From Variovorax sp. CF313 (GTDB taxonomy: Bacteria; Pseudomonadota; Gammaproteobacteria; Burkholderiales; Burkholderiaceae_C), in the NCBI RefSeq assembly GCF_000282635.1, contig NZ_AKIW01000052.1, positions 1-35,623 on the forward strand: a DNA stretch of 35,623 nt. Direction: 5' to 3'. The translations under genes and the position numbers were made by a program. Below the pieces are notes generated by a model. That model did no database searches, was not told the origin of the DNA, and worked only from the letters and a program-made list of their open reading frames with translations. Numbering within the stretch: position 1 is the stretch's first letter; each line of letters starts with the position of its first letter. This document shows, in pieces, positions 23,513 through 30,933 of this stretch.

Positions 23513-24307
23513 ATGAGCTTCAAACCCCGGATCCTGATCGCCGAAGACGAATCGGGCATCGCCGACACGTTGCAGTACGTCCTGAAAAGCGACGGATTCA
23601 CGCCGGTGTGGTGTGCCACGGCCGAGGAAGCCATTGCCCAGTTCGCGCAGGAGGCGCCGGCCCTGGCCATCCTGGACATCGGGTTGCCCGATCTCAACGG
23701 TTTCGAACTCTTCAAGCGCCTCCAGGCGCTGAACCAGGCCATGGGCGGCCCGGAGGTGCCGATGGTGTTCCTGACCGCCCGCAGCGACGAAATAGACCGC
23801 GTGGTGGGCCTCGAACTGGGCGCGGACGACTACATCGCCAAGCCGTTCTCGCCGCGCGAACTCGTCGCCCGCGTGCGGACCATCCTGCGGCGCAGCGCGA
23901 GAAACGGCGCAGGAGCCCCGGCAACAGCCGCGGTTGCAAACCATGGGGTGCCCCATCAAATTCCGGCCCAGACGCCTCCTGAGAGCCCTCAAGCACCTGC
24001 AATGCCCTTCTCGCTCGACCACGAGCGCATGCAGATCCGCTATTACGGCCGCGTGCTCGAGCTCTCGCGCTACGAATACGGCCTGCTGAGACTGCTGGTG
24101 CAGCGCCCGGGGCGCGTCTTCACGCGCGACGAACTGCTCGAACTGGTCTGGGACGATTCCAGCGACAGCTTCGACCGGACGGTCGACGCGCACATCAAGA
24201 CCCTGCGCGCCAAGCTCAAGGCGATCGCGCCCGAAGTCGAGCCGATCCGCACGCTGCGCGGCACCGGCTACGCACTGAACGAAGAACTGCCGACCAAGGC
24301 GTCGTGA
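23513..24307 (+). CDS. creB: Response regulator CreB
   Basis: This 264-residue OmpR-family regulator has a receiver domain (1-125) with acidic residues EDE at 11-13, phospho-acceptor Asp55 (ILDIGLPDLNGFELF), Thr in VFLTARSD and Lys in YIAKPFSPREL. A low-complexity Ala/Pro linker of about 35 residues (about 130-165) follows, then a winged-helix DNA-binding domain (ELSRYEYGLLRLLV to TLRGTGYALNEELP). The linker is longer than in E. coli CreB. The stop overlaps the GTG start of creC. CreB homologues bind TTCAC-N6-TTCAC; such a site is present at 30811-30826. Resemblance to the regulator of the proteobacterial dedicated sortase system is also possible. Confidence 0.9.
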   Translation: MSFKPRILIAEDESGIADTLQYVLKSDGFTPVWCATAEEAIAQFAQEAPALAILDIGLPDLNGFELFKRLQALNQAMGGPEVPMVFLTARSDEIDRVVGLELGADDYIAKPFSPRELVARVRTILRRSARNGAGAPATAAVANHGVPHQIPAQTPPESPQAPAMPFSLDHERMQIRYYGRVLELSRYEYGLLRLLVQRPGRVFTRDELLELVWDDSSDSFDRTVDAHIKTLRAKLKAIAPEVEPIRTLRGTGYALNEELPTKAS

Positions 24308-25743
24308 CAAGACGCACGCGCATCTTCATCGGCATCCTGCTGATCTACACGGCGGGCATCGCCTTCCTCCTCTATCGCGTTGTTTCCGACATCGATCCGC
24401 GCTACCGCGAGTCGGCCGAGGAATCGCTGGTCGAGACCTCCCAGCTCGTGGCAAGCCTGGTCGAGCAGGATGTGATTGCCGGGGCCATCAACACCGCACG
24501 GCTCGAGCCGCTGTTCCGCACCGTCTACGCGCGCGAGTTCTCGGCGCAGATCTACAACCTGCACAAGAGCCGTGTCGAGCTGCGCGTCTACGTCACCGAC
24601 CGCAGCGGGCGCGTGATGTTCGATTCTCTCGGCAGGCACCTTGGCGCCGACTATTCGCAGTGGAGCGACGTGAGCCGCACGCTCGCCGGCCTGTACGGCG
24701 CACGCACTTCGCGCGACGTCGATGGCGATCCGCGCACTTCGGTCATGTACGTGGGCGCACCCATTCGATGGAACAACGAGATCGTCGGCATGGTCAGCGT
24801 CGGCAAGCCGGTGCAGAGCTTTGGCCAGTTCGTGGAAGACGCACGCATGCGCACCATCTGGGTCGGCGTCGGTTCGGCGCTCGCACTGCTGCTGCTCACG
24901 CTCATCGTTTCTGTGTGGCTGGTGCGCCCCTTCGGCCTGATCCGCGACTACTGGACCTGGGTGCGCGCACAGCGCAGCCTGAGCCTGGCGCGCATGGCAC
25001 GGCGCGCGGTCGACGGCGTGCGTACCGGCTTCAGCGAGATGCGCGATGCGCTGACCGGCCGCAACTACGTGGCCGACTACGTGCAGACCTTCACGCACGA
25101 GGTGAAGAGTCCGCTCTCCGCCATCCGCGGCGCGGCCGAGCTGCTGCAGGAGCCGTCGATGCCGCATGCCGAGCGCGAACGCTTCCTGAAGAATATCGAA
25201 GGCGAGACGCAACGCATCCAGGAAATCGTCGACCGCATGATGGAGCTCACTGCGCTCGAGACGCGGCGCACGCTGGACCGCACCGAGCCGGTGGCGCTGG
25301 CTTCGCTGATCGACGACATCGCCATCAGCGCGCAGCCAGCGGCTGCAAGGCGCAACATCAAGTTGCTCGTGAACATCCGCGACGAAGCCCGCACGGAAGG
25401 CGACCCGTTCCTGCTGCGCCGCGCGATCAGCAACCTGCTGGACAACGCCATCGATTTTTCACCGCGCGACAGCGAAGTGCTGCTCACGCTGGAAACCACG
25501 TCGAAGCTCGCCCGCGTGAGCGTGCGCGACCGTGGTCCGGGCATTCCGGAGTACGCGCAGGAAAAGGTCTTCGAGAAGTTCTATTCGCTCGCCAGGCCGC
25601 ACAGCCAGAAGAAGAGCACGGGGCTGGGGCTGGCGTTCGTGAAGGAGATCGCGGCATTGCACCGCGGCCGCATCGAGCTCGGCAATGCGTCGCGCGGCGG
25701 GGCCGTGGCGACGCTCACGCTGCCGCTGCTGTCAAATCATTGA
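24304..25743 (+). CDS. creC: Sensor histidine kinase CreC
   Basis: The 479-residue inner-membrane kinase has TM1 at about 7-25 and a periplasmic sensor region with ESLVETSQLVASLVEQD and a CreC-type cache-like domain (VTDRSGRVMFDSLGRHLGADYSQW). TM2 is at about 181-203, followed by a HAMP-like linker. The phospho-acceptor is His265 (THEVKSPLSAIRGAAELL); the N box is SNLLDNAIDFSP, the G1 box RDRGPGIP and the G2 box KSTGLGLAFVKEI. It starts with GTG overlapping the creB stop, so the two are coupled. Its stop overlaps the convergent gene by 7 bp. In other bacteria CreC responds to metabolic state or to peptidoglycan damage. Confidence 0.92.
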   Translation: MTRRTRIFIGILLIYTAGIAFLLYRVVSDIDPRYRESAEESLVETSQLVASLVEQDVIAGAINTARLEPLFRTVYAREFSAQIYNLHKSRVELRVYVTDRSGRVMFDSLGRHLGADYSQWSDVSRTLAGLYGARTSRDVDGDPRTSVMYVGAPIRWNNEIVGMVSVGKPVQSFGQFVEDARMRTIWVGVGSALALLLLTLIVSVWLVRPFGLIRDYWTWVRAQRSLSLARMARRAVDGVRTGFSEMRDALTGRNYVADYVQTFTHEVKSPLSAIRGAAELLQEPSMPHAERERFLKNIEGETQRIQEIVDRMMELTALETRRTLDRTEPVALASLIDDIAISAQPAAARRNIKLLVNIRDEARTEGDPFLLRRAISNLLDNAIDFSPRDSEVLLTLETTSKLARVSVRDRGPGIPEYAQEKVFEKFYSLARPHSQKKSTGLGLAFVKEIAALHRGRIELGNASRGGAVATLTLPLLSNH

Positions 25744-26354
25744 GCCGCGGGACGGCCGATCAGCGCGCTGTACGCACGGCGCGTCTCCGGGCTCACCGCC
25801 CCGAGCGCCTGCAGATATTGCGTCTGGTGCTGCGCGATCATGCGTGCCGACGCCACCGTCTTCGAGCGGCAGTACCAGTGGCAGGTGTGCTGCATCAGGA
25901 ACAGCTCGGCCGACATGGTGAAGGCCTTCGACTTGGGCGTACGGCCGGCTTCGTTGCGCATGACGCCGGCGATGCCGCTCGCGTGGATCAGCAGGGCCTG
26001 CCGCATGTCGAAGGTCGCGGCCGGAAAGAAGTGGGTGAACATCGGAATGGCAACCGGCAGTTTGCTCACGCGCGTGACAGCTTCGGGCAAGCGCGAGAAC
26101 TCGGCGGCGAAGCTGTCGAGCTGGGCGGAGAGCTTTTCCTCGGTGGCGTCCAGCAAGTGCCAGATCTGCTGGCGGCGCTCGGCGTCGTCTTCGCCGAGGC
26201 AGCGCATGTAGCCGGAGGTGAGGCTTTCCATCAGCTTCTCGATCTGGTGGCGGCCGAGGTGGCTGGCCAGCAGCGCGATGCGCAGGCGCTGTTCCCTGGA
26301 CTTGAGGATGTAGAAGCCGGTGGCAAAAAGCGCCACCAGAGTAAGAATTTCCAT
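25737..26354 (-). CDS. Membrane-anchored protein of unknown function
   Basis: I do not recognise this 205-residue protein. It starts MEILTLVALFATGFYILKSRE, a single N-terminal membrane helix followed by basic residues. It is then mostly helical and charged (GRHQIEKLMESLTSGYMRCLGEDDAERRQQIWHLLDATEEKLSAQLDSF). A segment FTHFFPAATFDMRQALLIHASGIAGV follows, and there is a Cys/His/Trp-rich patch HTCHWYCRS near the C-terminus. It lies downstream of mrcA behind a likely terminator, and overlaps creC tail to tail by 7 bp. Its location suggests an envelope-related role, but nothing in the sequence proves it. Start chosen to give the membrane helix; no strong ribosome binding site. Confidence 0.7.
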   Translation of the reverse strand: MEILTLVALFATGFYILKSREQRLRIALLASHLGRHQIEKLMESLTSGYMRCLGEDDAERRQQIWHLLDATEEKLSAQLDSFAAEFSRLPEAVTRVSKLPVAIPMFTHFFPAATFDMRQALLIHASGIAGVMRNEAGRTPKSKAFTMSAELFLMQHTCHWYCRSKTVASARMIAQHQTQYLQALGAVSPETRRAYSALIGRPAAQ

Positions 26355-26366
26355 GTATGCGTGGAG

Positions 26367-26420
26367 AAAAAAAGAGAAGGCGGGAAGCAGCACCGAGTGT
26401 AGGCACCGCGACCCGCCTTC
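26367..26420 (-). terminator. Probable terminator after mrcA
   Basis: GAAGGCGGG (26376-26384) and CCCGCCTTC (26412-26420) form a perfect 9-bp inverted repeat with a 27-base loop. On the minus strand the downstream arm runs into a T-rich tract (opposite the A-run 26367-26373). It lies 20 bp past the mrcA stop and just upstream of the unknown membrane-protein gene. The large loop lowers confidence. Confidence 0.55.
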
Positions 26421-26439
26421 GCTTTTTCCGCTTCGACTT

Positions 26440-28845
26440 CTAGCGGAAGAAATCGAGGATCTTGTTGCGCTCTTCGGGCGGCGGCGGTGCCCCGATTGGC
26501 GCACCCGTGAGTTCTTCGGCCGGCGGTGGCGGCGTCTCGCTGTTCTCCAGGCCCAGGCTCGCCACGCTGTGGCCCGGCGTGAAATCGTCGAAGTACCACT
26601 CGCCGTCGACGTTCACCACGCCCGCCGGTTCGGCCGGCTGCGTCACGGGCACGCCCTGCAGTGCTGTCTGCATGTAGCCGATCCAGATCGGCAGGCTCAG
26701 GCTGCCGCCGGTTTCGCCGCGCACGCCGAGTTGGCGCGGCGTGTCGTAGCCGATCCACGCGATACCGACCATGGTCGGCTGGAAACCCGCGAACCAGGTG
26801 TCGAAGGAATCATTGGTGGTGCCGGTCTTGCCATAGAGGTCGTCGCGCTTCAGCGCCTGGTGGGCCTTGAAGCCGGTGCCGCTCTTCACCACGCTCTGCA
26901 GCAGCGAGTCCATGATGAAAGCGTTGCGCTGCGGAATGGCGCGGCGTGTTTCGTCGAGCACCGGCGCTTCGGTTTCCATGATGACCTTGTCCCTCAGGTC
27001 GGTGACGCGCGTGACGAGGTACGGATTGACGCGATAGCCGCCGTTGGCGAACACGGAGTAGCCCACCGCCATCTGCATCGGCGTGACGGAACCGGCACCC
27101 AGGCCCATCGGCAGGTTGGCGGGATGCTTGTCCTTGTCGAAGCCGAACTTGGTGACCCAGTCCTGCGCATAGGGCGCGCCGATCGACTGCAGCACGCGCA
27201 GCGTGACGAGGTTCTTCGATTTCATCAGCGCGGTGCGCAGCGGCATCGGGCCTTCGTAGGTGCCCTCGAAGTTCTTCGGCTCCCACGGCTGGCCGCCGTT
27301 GGCGGCGGCATCGAAGTACAGCGGCGCGTCGTTCACCACGGTGGCGGGCGTGAAGCCCTTTTCGAGTGCGGCCGAATAGATGAAGGGCTTGAAGCTCGAG
27401 CCCGGCTGGCGCCAGGCCTGCGTGACGTGGTTGAACTTGTTCTTGCCGAAATCGAAACCGCCCACCAGCGCCTTGATGGCGCCGCTGCGCGGGTCCATGC
27501 CGATGAAGGCACCTTCGACTTCCGGCAGCTGCGTGATTTCCCACGTGTTCTTCGGCGTCTTCGCCACGCGGATCACGGCGCCGCGGCGGATCTTGATGTT
27601 GGGCGGCGCCTTCGCGGCAAGGCCGGACTGCGCGGGCTTCAGGCCATCGCCAGTAATCTGGATGGTTTCGCCATTGGCGCGCACGGCGCTGATTTCCTTG
27701 GCGTTCGCGTCGAGCACCACGGCAGCCACCACGTCGCCGTTGTCGGGATGCTCGGCGAGCGCGTCGTCCACGGCCTCGTCGACTTCCTTCTGCTCGGTCG
27801 GCAGGTCGACGAACTTCTCCGGGCCGCGATAAGGCTGGCGCCGTTCGTAGTCCATGATGCCCTTGCGCAGCGACCGGTAGGCCGCGGCCTGGTCGGCCGC
27901 CACGAGCGAGGTGTAGACCTTCATGCCGCTGGTGTAGATGCTGTCGCCGTACTGCGCGTACATCATCTGGCGCACCGTCTCGGCCACGTATTCGGCATGC
28001 AGGCGGTTCGGGTCGCCGGCGTCGCGCAGGTGGAGTTCTTCCTTCTTGGCTTCGGCGGCCTGCTCGGCGGTGATGAAGCCGGTTTCGTGCATGCGGTCGA
28101 TCACATACAGCTGGCGCGCCCGCGCGCGGCGCGGGTTGGCCACCGGGTTGTTGGCGCCGGGCGCCTTCGGCAGGCCGGCCAGCATCGCGGCTTCGGCGAC
28201 GGTGACGTTCTGCAGCGGCTTGCCGAAGTAGGTTTCGGCGGCGGCGGCAAAGCCGTAGGCACGGTTGCCGAGGTAGATCTGGTTCAGGTAGATCTCGAGG
28301 ATCTGGTCCTTGGTGAGCTGCCGTTCGAGCCGCAGCGCCAGCAGGATCTCGTAGGTCTTGCGGCTCATCGTCCGCTCGGAGCTCAGGTAGACGTTGCGCG
28401 CCACCTGCATCGTGATGGTCGATGCGCCCTGCTTGCGGCCACCCTTCAGGCTGGCGACCGCGGCGCGCAGGAAGCCCTTGTAGTCCACCCCGCCGTGGTC
28501 GTAGAAGCGCGCGTCTTCCACGGCCAGCACAGCGTCCTTCATGACCTTCGGAATGCTGGCGAAGGGCGTGAGGTTGCGGCGCTCTTCACCGAACTCGCCG
28601 ATCAGCTGGCCCTCGGTCGAGTACACGCGCAGCGGCAGCTTGGGGCGGTAGTCGGAAAGCTCCGAGACATCGGGCAGCTTCGGGTAGATGGCTACCACCG
28701 CGACGATGGCCGCGACCAGCACCACGAGCGCGCCGGAGCCCACCCCGATGGCGCCCCAGCCGGCAATGCGTTTCCAGCGGTGGCGGGGATCGACCGGCGC
28801 CGCGCTGTCGTCGTCGGAAGGTTGGGGGCTTGAGCGTTTGAACAT
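26440..28845 (-). CDS. mrcA: Penicillin-binding protein 1A, bifunctional peptidoglycan synthase
   Basis: This 801-residue class A PBP polymerises glycan strands and cross-links them in the periplasm. The N-terminal anchor helix is at about 29-54. The GT51 glycosyltransferase domain has the catalytic Glu110 in EDARFYDHGG, and ASTITMQVARNVYLS and LEIYLNQIYLGNRAYG. The OB-type insert follows. The transpeptidase domain has Ser483-x-x-Lys486 (SSFKPF), a SxN-type motif region and Lys673-Thr-Gly (KTGTTNDSF). A Pro-rich tail precedes EERNKILDFFR. It is the third gene of creD - GH3 fragment - mrcA, starting 9 bp after the fragment's stop. This placement ties a major wall synthase to the Cre system. 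Confidence 0.96.
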   Translation of the reverse strand: MFKRSSPQPSDDDSAAPVDPRHRWKRIAGWGAIGVGSGALVVLVAAIVAVVAIYPKLPDVSELSDYRPKLPLRVYSTEGQLIGEFGEERRNLTPFASIPKVMKDAVLAVEDARFYDHGGVDYKGFLRAAVASLKGGRKQGASTITMQVARNVYLSSERTMSRKTYEILLALRLERQLTKDQILEIYLNQIYLGNRAYGFAAAAETYFGKPLQNVTVAEAAMLAGLPKAPGANNPVANPRRARARQLYVIDRMHETGFITAEQAAEAKKEELHLRDAGDPNRLHAEYVAETVRQMMYAQYGDSIYTSGMKVYTSLVAADQAAAYRSLRKGIMDYERRQPYRGPEKFVDLPTEQKEVDEAVDDALAEHPDNGDVVAAVVLDANAKEISAVRANGETIQITGDGLKPAQSGLAAKAPPNIKIRRGAVIRVAKTPKNTWEITQLPEVEGAFIGMDPRSGAIKALVGGFDFGKNKFNHVTQAWRQPGSSFKPFIYSAALEKGFTPATVVNDAPLYFDAAANGGQPWEPKNFEGTYEGPMPLRTALMKSKNLVTLRVLQSIGAPYAQDWVTKFGFDKDKHPANLPMGLGAGSVTPMQMAVGYSVFANGGYRVNPYLVTRVTDLRDKVIMETEAPVLDETRRAIPQRNAFIMDSLLQSVVKSGTGFKAHQALKRDDLYGKTGTTNDSFDTWFAGFQPTMVGIAWIGYDTPRQLGVRGETGGSLSLPIWIGYMQTALQGVPVTQPAEPAGVVNVDGEWYFDDFTPGHSVASLGLENSETPPPPAEELTGAPIGAPPPPEERNKILDFFR

Positions 28846-28854
28846 AGGAATTGG

Positions 28855-29259
28855 CTACTGGCTGGCGAAAGGTTGGAGCCGCCGCGCGCTGCTGCGTTCC
28901 AGCATCGAGAGGTCGAGCGCGCCGCACTGCGCCGCCTGCTGCGCGCAATGCATGGCATCGAAATACTTGTCTTGGTCGAAGGCGATCGGCAACAGGTCCA
29001 CCCTGGCGCCAAGGGCGCGGACGGTGGCATCGCAGAGACCGCGGTTGCAGGCCGCGCCCATCGTGAAATCGTCGGTGACGCGCAGGCCCTGGCAGCCCCA
29101 TTCGCCTCGAATCACCTGTTGCACGATTTTGCGCGAGAAAGAGACCGGATATTCGGCGTCGAGTTCCGCAAGGATGACATGGCCCGGCATGATCGCGGCA
29201 TCCGAATGTTTCGACACGTCTTGAAACGGTTTTCGGCCGCGCGCCCTCAGCAGCTTCAT
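28855..29259 (-). pseudogene. Truncated glycoside hydrolase family 3 (NagZ-like) gene
   Basis: The 134-residue frame matches only the second half of the GH3 barrel. KPFQDVSKHSDAAIMPGHVILAELD and RKIVQQVIRGEWGCQGLRVTDDFTMGAA align with NagZ-type motifs, the latter holding the catalytic-nucleophile Asp (TDDF). The N-terminal portion of about 200 residues, with the KHFPGHG-type motif and substrate-binding strands, is absent, so hydrolysis is unlikely. Yet the frame is open, its ATG overlaps the creD stop (ATGA) and its stop lies 9 bp before mrcA. It is therefore either a decayed gene kept in an operon or a small protein reusing the fold. A sequencing or assembly deletion cannot be excluded. Confidence 0.65.
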
Positions 29260-30728
29260 GGCGCCTGCGCTTCGGGTGCCGCGACCGAAGCCGGTTCCAC
29301 GCGGCGAGAGAGCGCGTACCAGTCGACCTTGCGCGTGACCAGCATCAGCACCGCCAGCATGCCGAAAATCAGCAGCGCACCCAGCAGCAGCGCGTTGCTT
29401 TCGGAAGCCAGCAGGCCGTAGAGCGCGCCATAGAGCAGCGCAACGAAGGCGCCGAACGACAGGCCGCGCCGCCAGCCTCCGAGGACTGTGCTGAAGTACA
29501 CGGTCAGCAGGGCGACGCTCGCCGCGGCGGCGCCCGCGTAGGCCATCCAGAACGCGAATTTCTCGGAGAGCGCGAGCAGCAGCAGGAAGAACAGCGCGAT
29601 CGACAGGCCGACCAGCCCGTACTGGATCGGGTGCAGGCGCAGCTTGCGGAACAGCTCGAACATGAAGGCGGCCATCAGCACCAGCCCGATGAACAGCACG
29701 CCGTACTTGCCGGCGCGCGTGCTCATCGAATAGACGTTGATCGGCTGCGCGAGCGACACGTCGAAGGTCTGCAGCGGACCTGTGTTGCGGTGCGCGGCGG
29801 TGGCAACAACTGCGGCGGCGGCGTTGTCGTCGGCGGGACCGCCGCGGGCCGAGAGACCCGCGCGCACCTGTTCGCGCGCCGAAGTCACGAGCGAGGACAC
29901 GCGCCAGTGCGCGTCGAAGCCCTGCGGCGTCACGCTGCGCTCGGCCGCGAGAAAACGCCCGCCGAAGCTGGGGTGCGCCCAGGGCGAACTCAGGTGCGCA
30001 GTCGTTTCCTCGGCGATGGGCGCGATGGCGAGTGTGTCCTGCCCGACCAGGCCGAGCTTCATGTCGAAAGAAACCGGCGTACCGGCCTGCCATGCGGTGA
30101 GCGCCGCGCCCGTGACCGGTGCGTGGATGCCGTCGGCAAACCAGGCGCTATCGGCCAGGCCCGGCACGCGCTGCCTGAAACGCAGCGCCTCGCCGCCCAT
30201 CGTCATCGCTGGCGAACCGTCGAGGCCGCGCAGGTCGCTCACGTTGAAGGCGATGAAGGGCGCCTTGAATTCGATCTTCGAATCGGCCTCGCTGTGCGCC
30301 ACGGCCTTCGGGTCGAAGGCAGCGAAGCCACCGGTGAGCGTGGCGCTGAGTGTGTAGAACGGAATCCTGAAGATGCCGCGGTAGCGTTCCTGCGGCGCCA
30401 TCGAGCCCTCGATGTGCAGCTTGTCCGGGAACACCACATGGGCCATTTCCTTGCTGCGCGGCTCCTGGCCGATCACCTTGCCTTGCGCGTTGCGCAGCGG
30501 CTCCATCCAGCGCTCCACGTACGGCACCAGCAGCAGCGGGCCGACCATCGTCTGGCGCCCGGCATAGGTGGCGGCGAGCTCGTCGGCCGCTTCGCGCTGG
30601 CTCTCGCCGCGGGCGCGGTTGAGCGAGTCGATCTCCCCCAGCGGAATGCACAGGAGCAGCAGCAGGAACAACAGGCCGGCGACCTTGGCCAGCATGGAAT
30701 TCAGCACGGCCTTGAACAACTGAAGCAT
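29256..30728 (-). CDS. creD: Inner-membrane protein CreD
   Basis: The 490-residue protein has an N-terminal membrane helix (about 12-28, AKVAGLLFLLLLLCIPLGEI) and a large periplasmic region containing ADELAATYAGRQTMVGPLLLVPYVERW and LHIEGSMAPQERYRGIFRIPFYTLSATLTG. About five C-terminal membrane helices start near QPINVYSMSTRAGKYGVLFIGLVLMAAFMFELFRKL. This is the CreD layout, which in other bacteria is the most strongly CreB-activated gene and affects envelope integrity and beta-lactam or colicin tolerance. The ATG at 30728 follows GAGGAGAG; the longer upstream frame is not coding. It is the first gene of creD - GH3 fragment - mrcA. CreB-tag-like sequences lie 49-98 bp upstream. Confidence 0.94.
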   Translation of the reverse strand: MLQLFKAVLNSMLAKVAGLLFLLLLLCIPLGEIDSLNRARGESQREAADELAATYAGRQTMVGPLLLVPYVERWMEPLRNAQGKVIGQEPRSKEMAHVVFPDKLHIEGSMAPQERYRGIFRIPFYTLSATLTGGFAAFDPKAVAHSEADSKIEFKAPFIAFNVSDLRGLDGSPAMTMGGEALRFRQRVPGLADSAWFADGIHAPVTGAALTAWQAGTPVSFDMKLGLVGQDTLAIAPIAEETTAHLSSPWAHPSFGGRFLAAERSVTPQGFDAHWRVSSLVTSAREQVRAGLSARGGPADDNAAAAVVATAAHRNTGPLQTFDVSLAQPINVYSMSTRAGKYGVLFIGLVLMAAFMFELFRKLRLHPIQYGLVGLSIALFFLLLLALSEKFAFWMAYAGAAAASVALLTVYFSTVLGGWRRGLSFGAFVALLYGALYGLLASESNALLLGALLIFGMLAVLMLVTRKVDWYALSRRVEPASVAAPEAQAP

Positions 30729-30776
30729 TTTCTTCTCTCCTCGTCTGTAGCGAAGCCGCGATGCTCGCCGCGCGAC

Positions 30777-30792
30777 CCGAAGGCCGTGTGAA
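30777..30792 (-). promoter_or_regulatory. Degenerate CreB tag facing creD
   Basis: On the minus strand TTCAC-N6-TTCGG (30792-30777) matches the CreB tag TTCAC-N6-TTCAC at 8 of 10 fixed positions. It lies 49 bp upstream of the creD ATG and points toward it. Confidence 0.45.
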
Positions 30793-30810
30793 GCGTGCCC
30801 GCCGCCTCGC

Positions 30811-30826
30811 TTCACACAGACTTCAC
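30811..30826 (+). promoter_or_regulatory. CreB tag (TTCAC-N6-TTCAC) facing the exosortase operon
   Basis: TTCAC-ACAGAC-TTCAC is an exact match to the published CreB/BlrA operator form. It lies in the 205-bp region between divergent creD and the VIT/VWA gene, 108 bp upstream of the latter. By chance about 0.07 such matches would be expected on both strands of this whole window (equal base frequencies). Confidence 0.8.
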
Positions 30827-30933
30827 ACAGCGGCCGATGGCGCCGTTCGACTTCAACGCGCCTTCCAACTGCCTTCTCGTGCGGTGCCGACAGTTGCGGC
30901 TGTGCAAGTTCGCACGGACAAGGAACCCCCGCC

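Noticed and set aside
26320..28833. 837-codon plus-strand frame opposite mrcA
   Set aside because: Mirror of the codon pattern of mrcA, no signature motifs.
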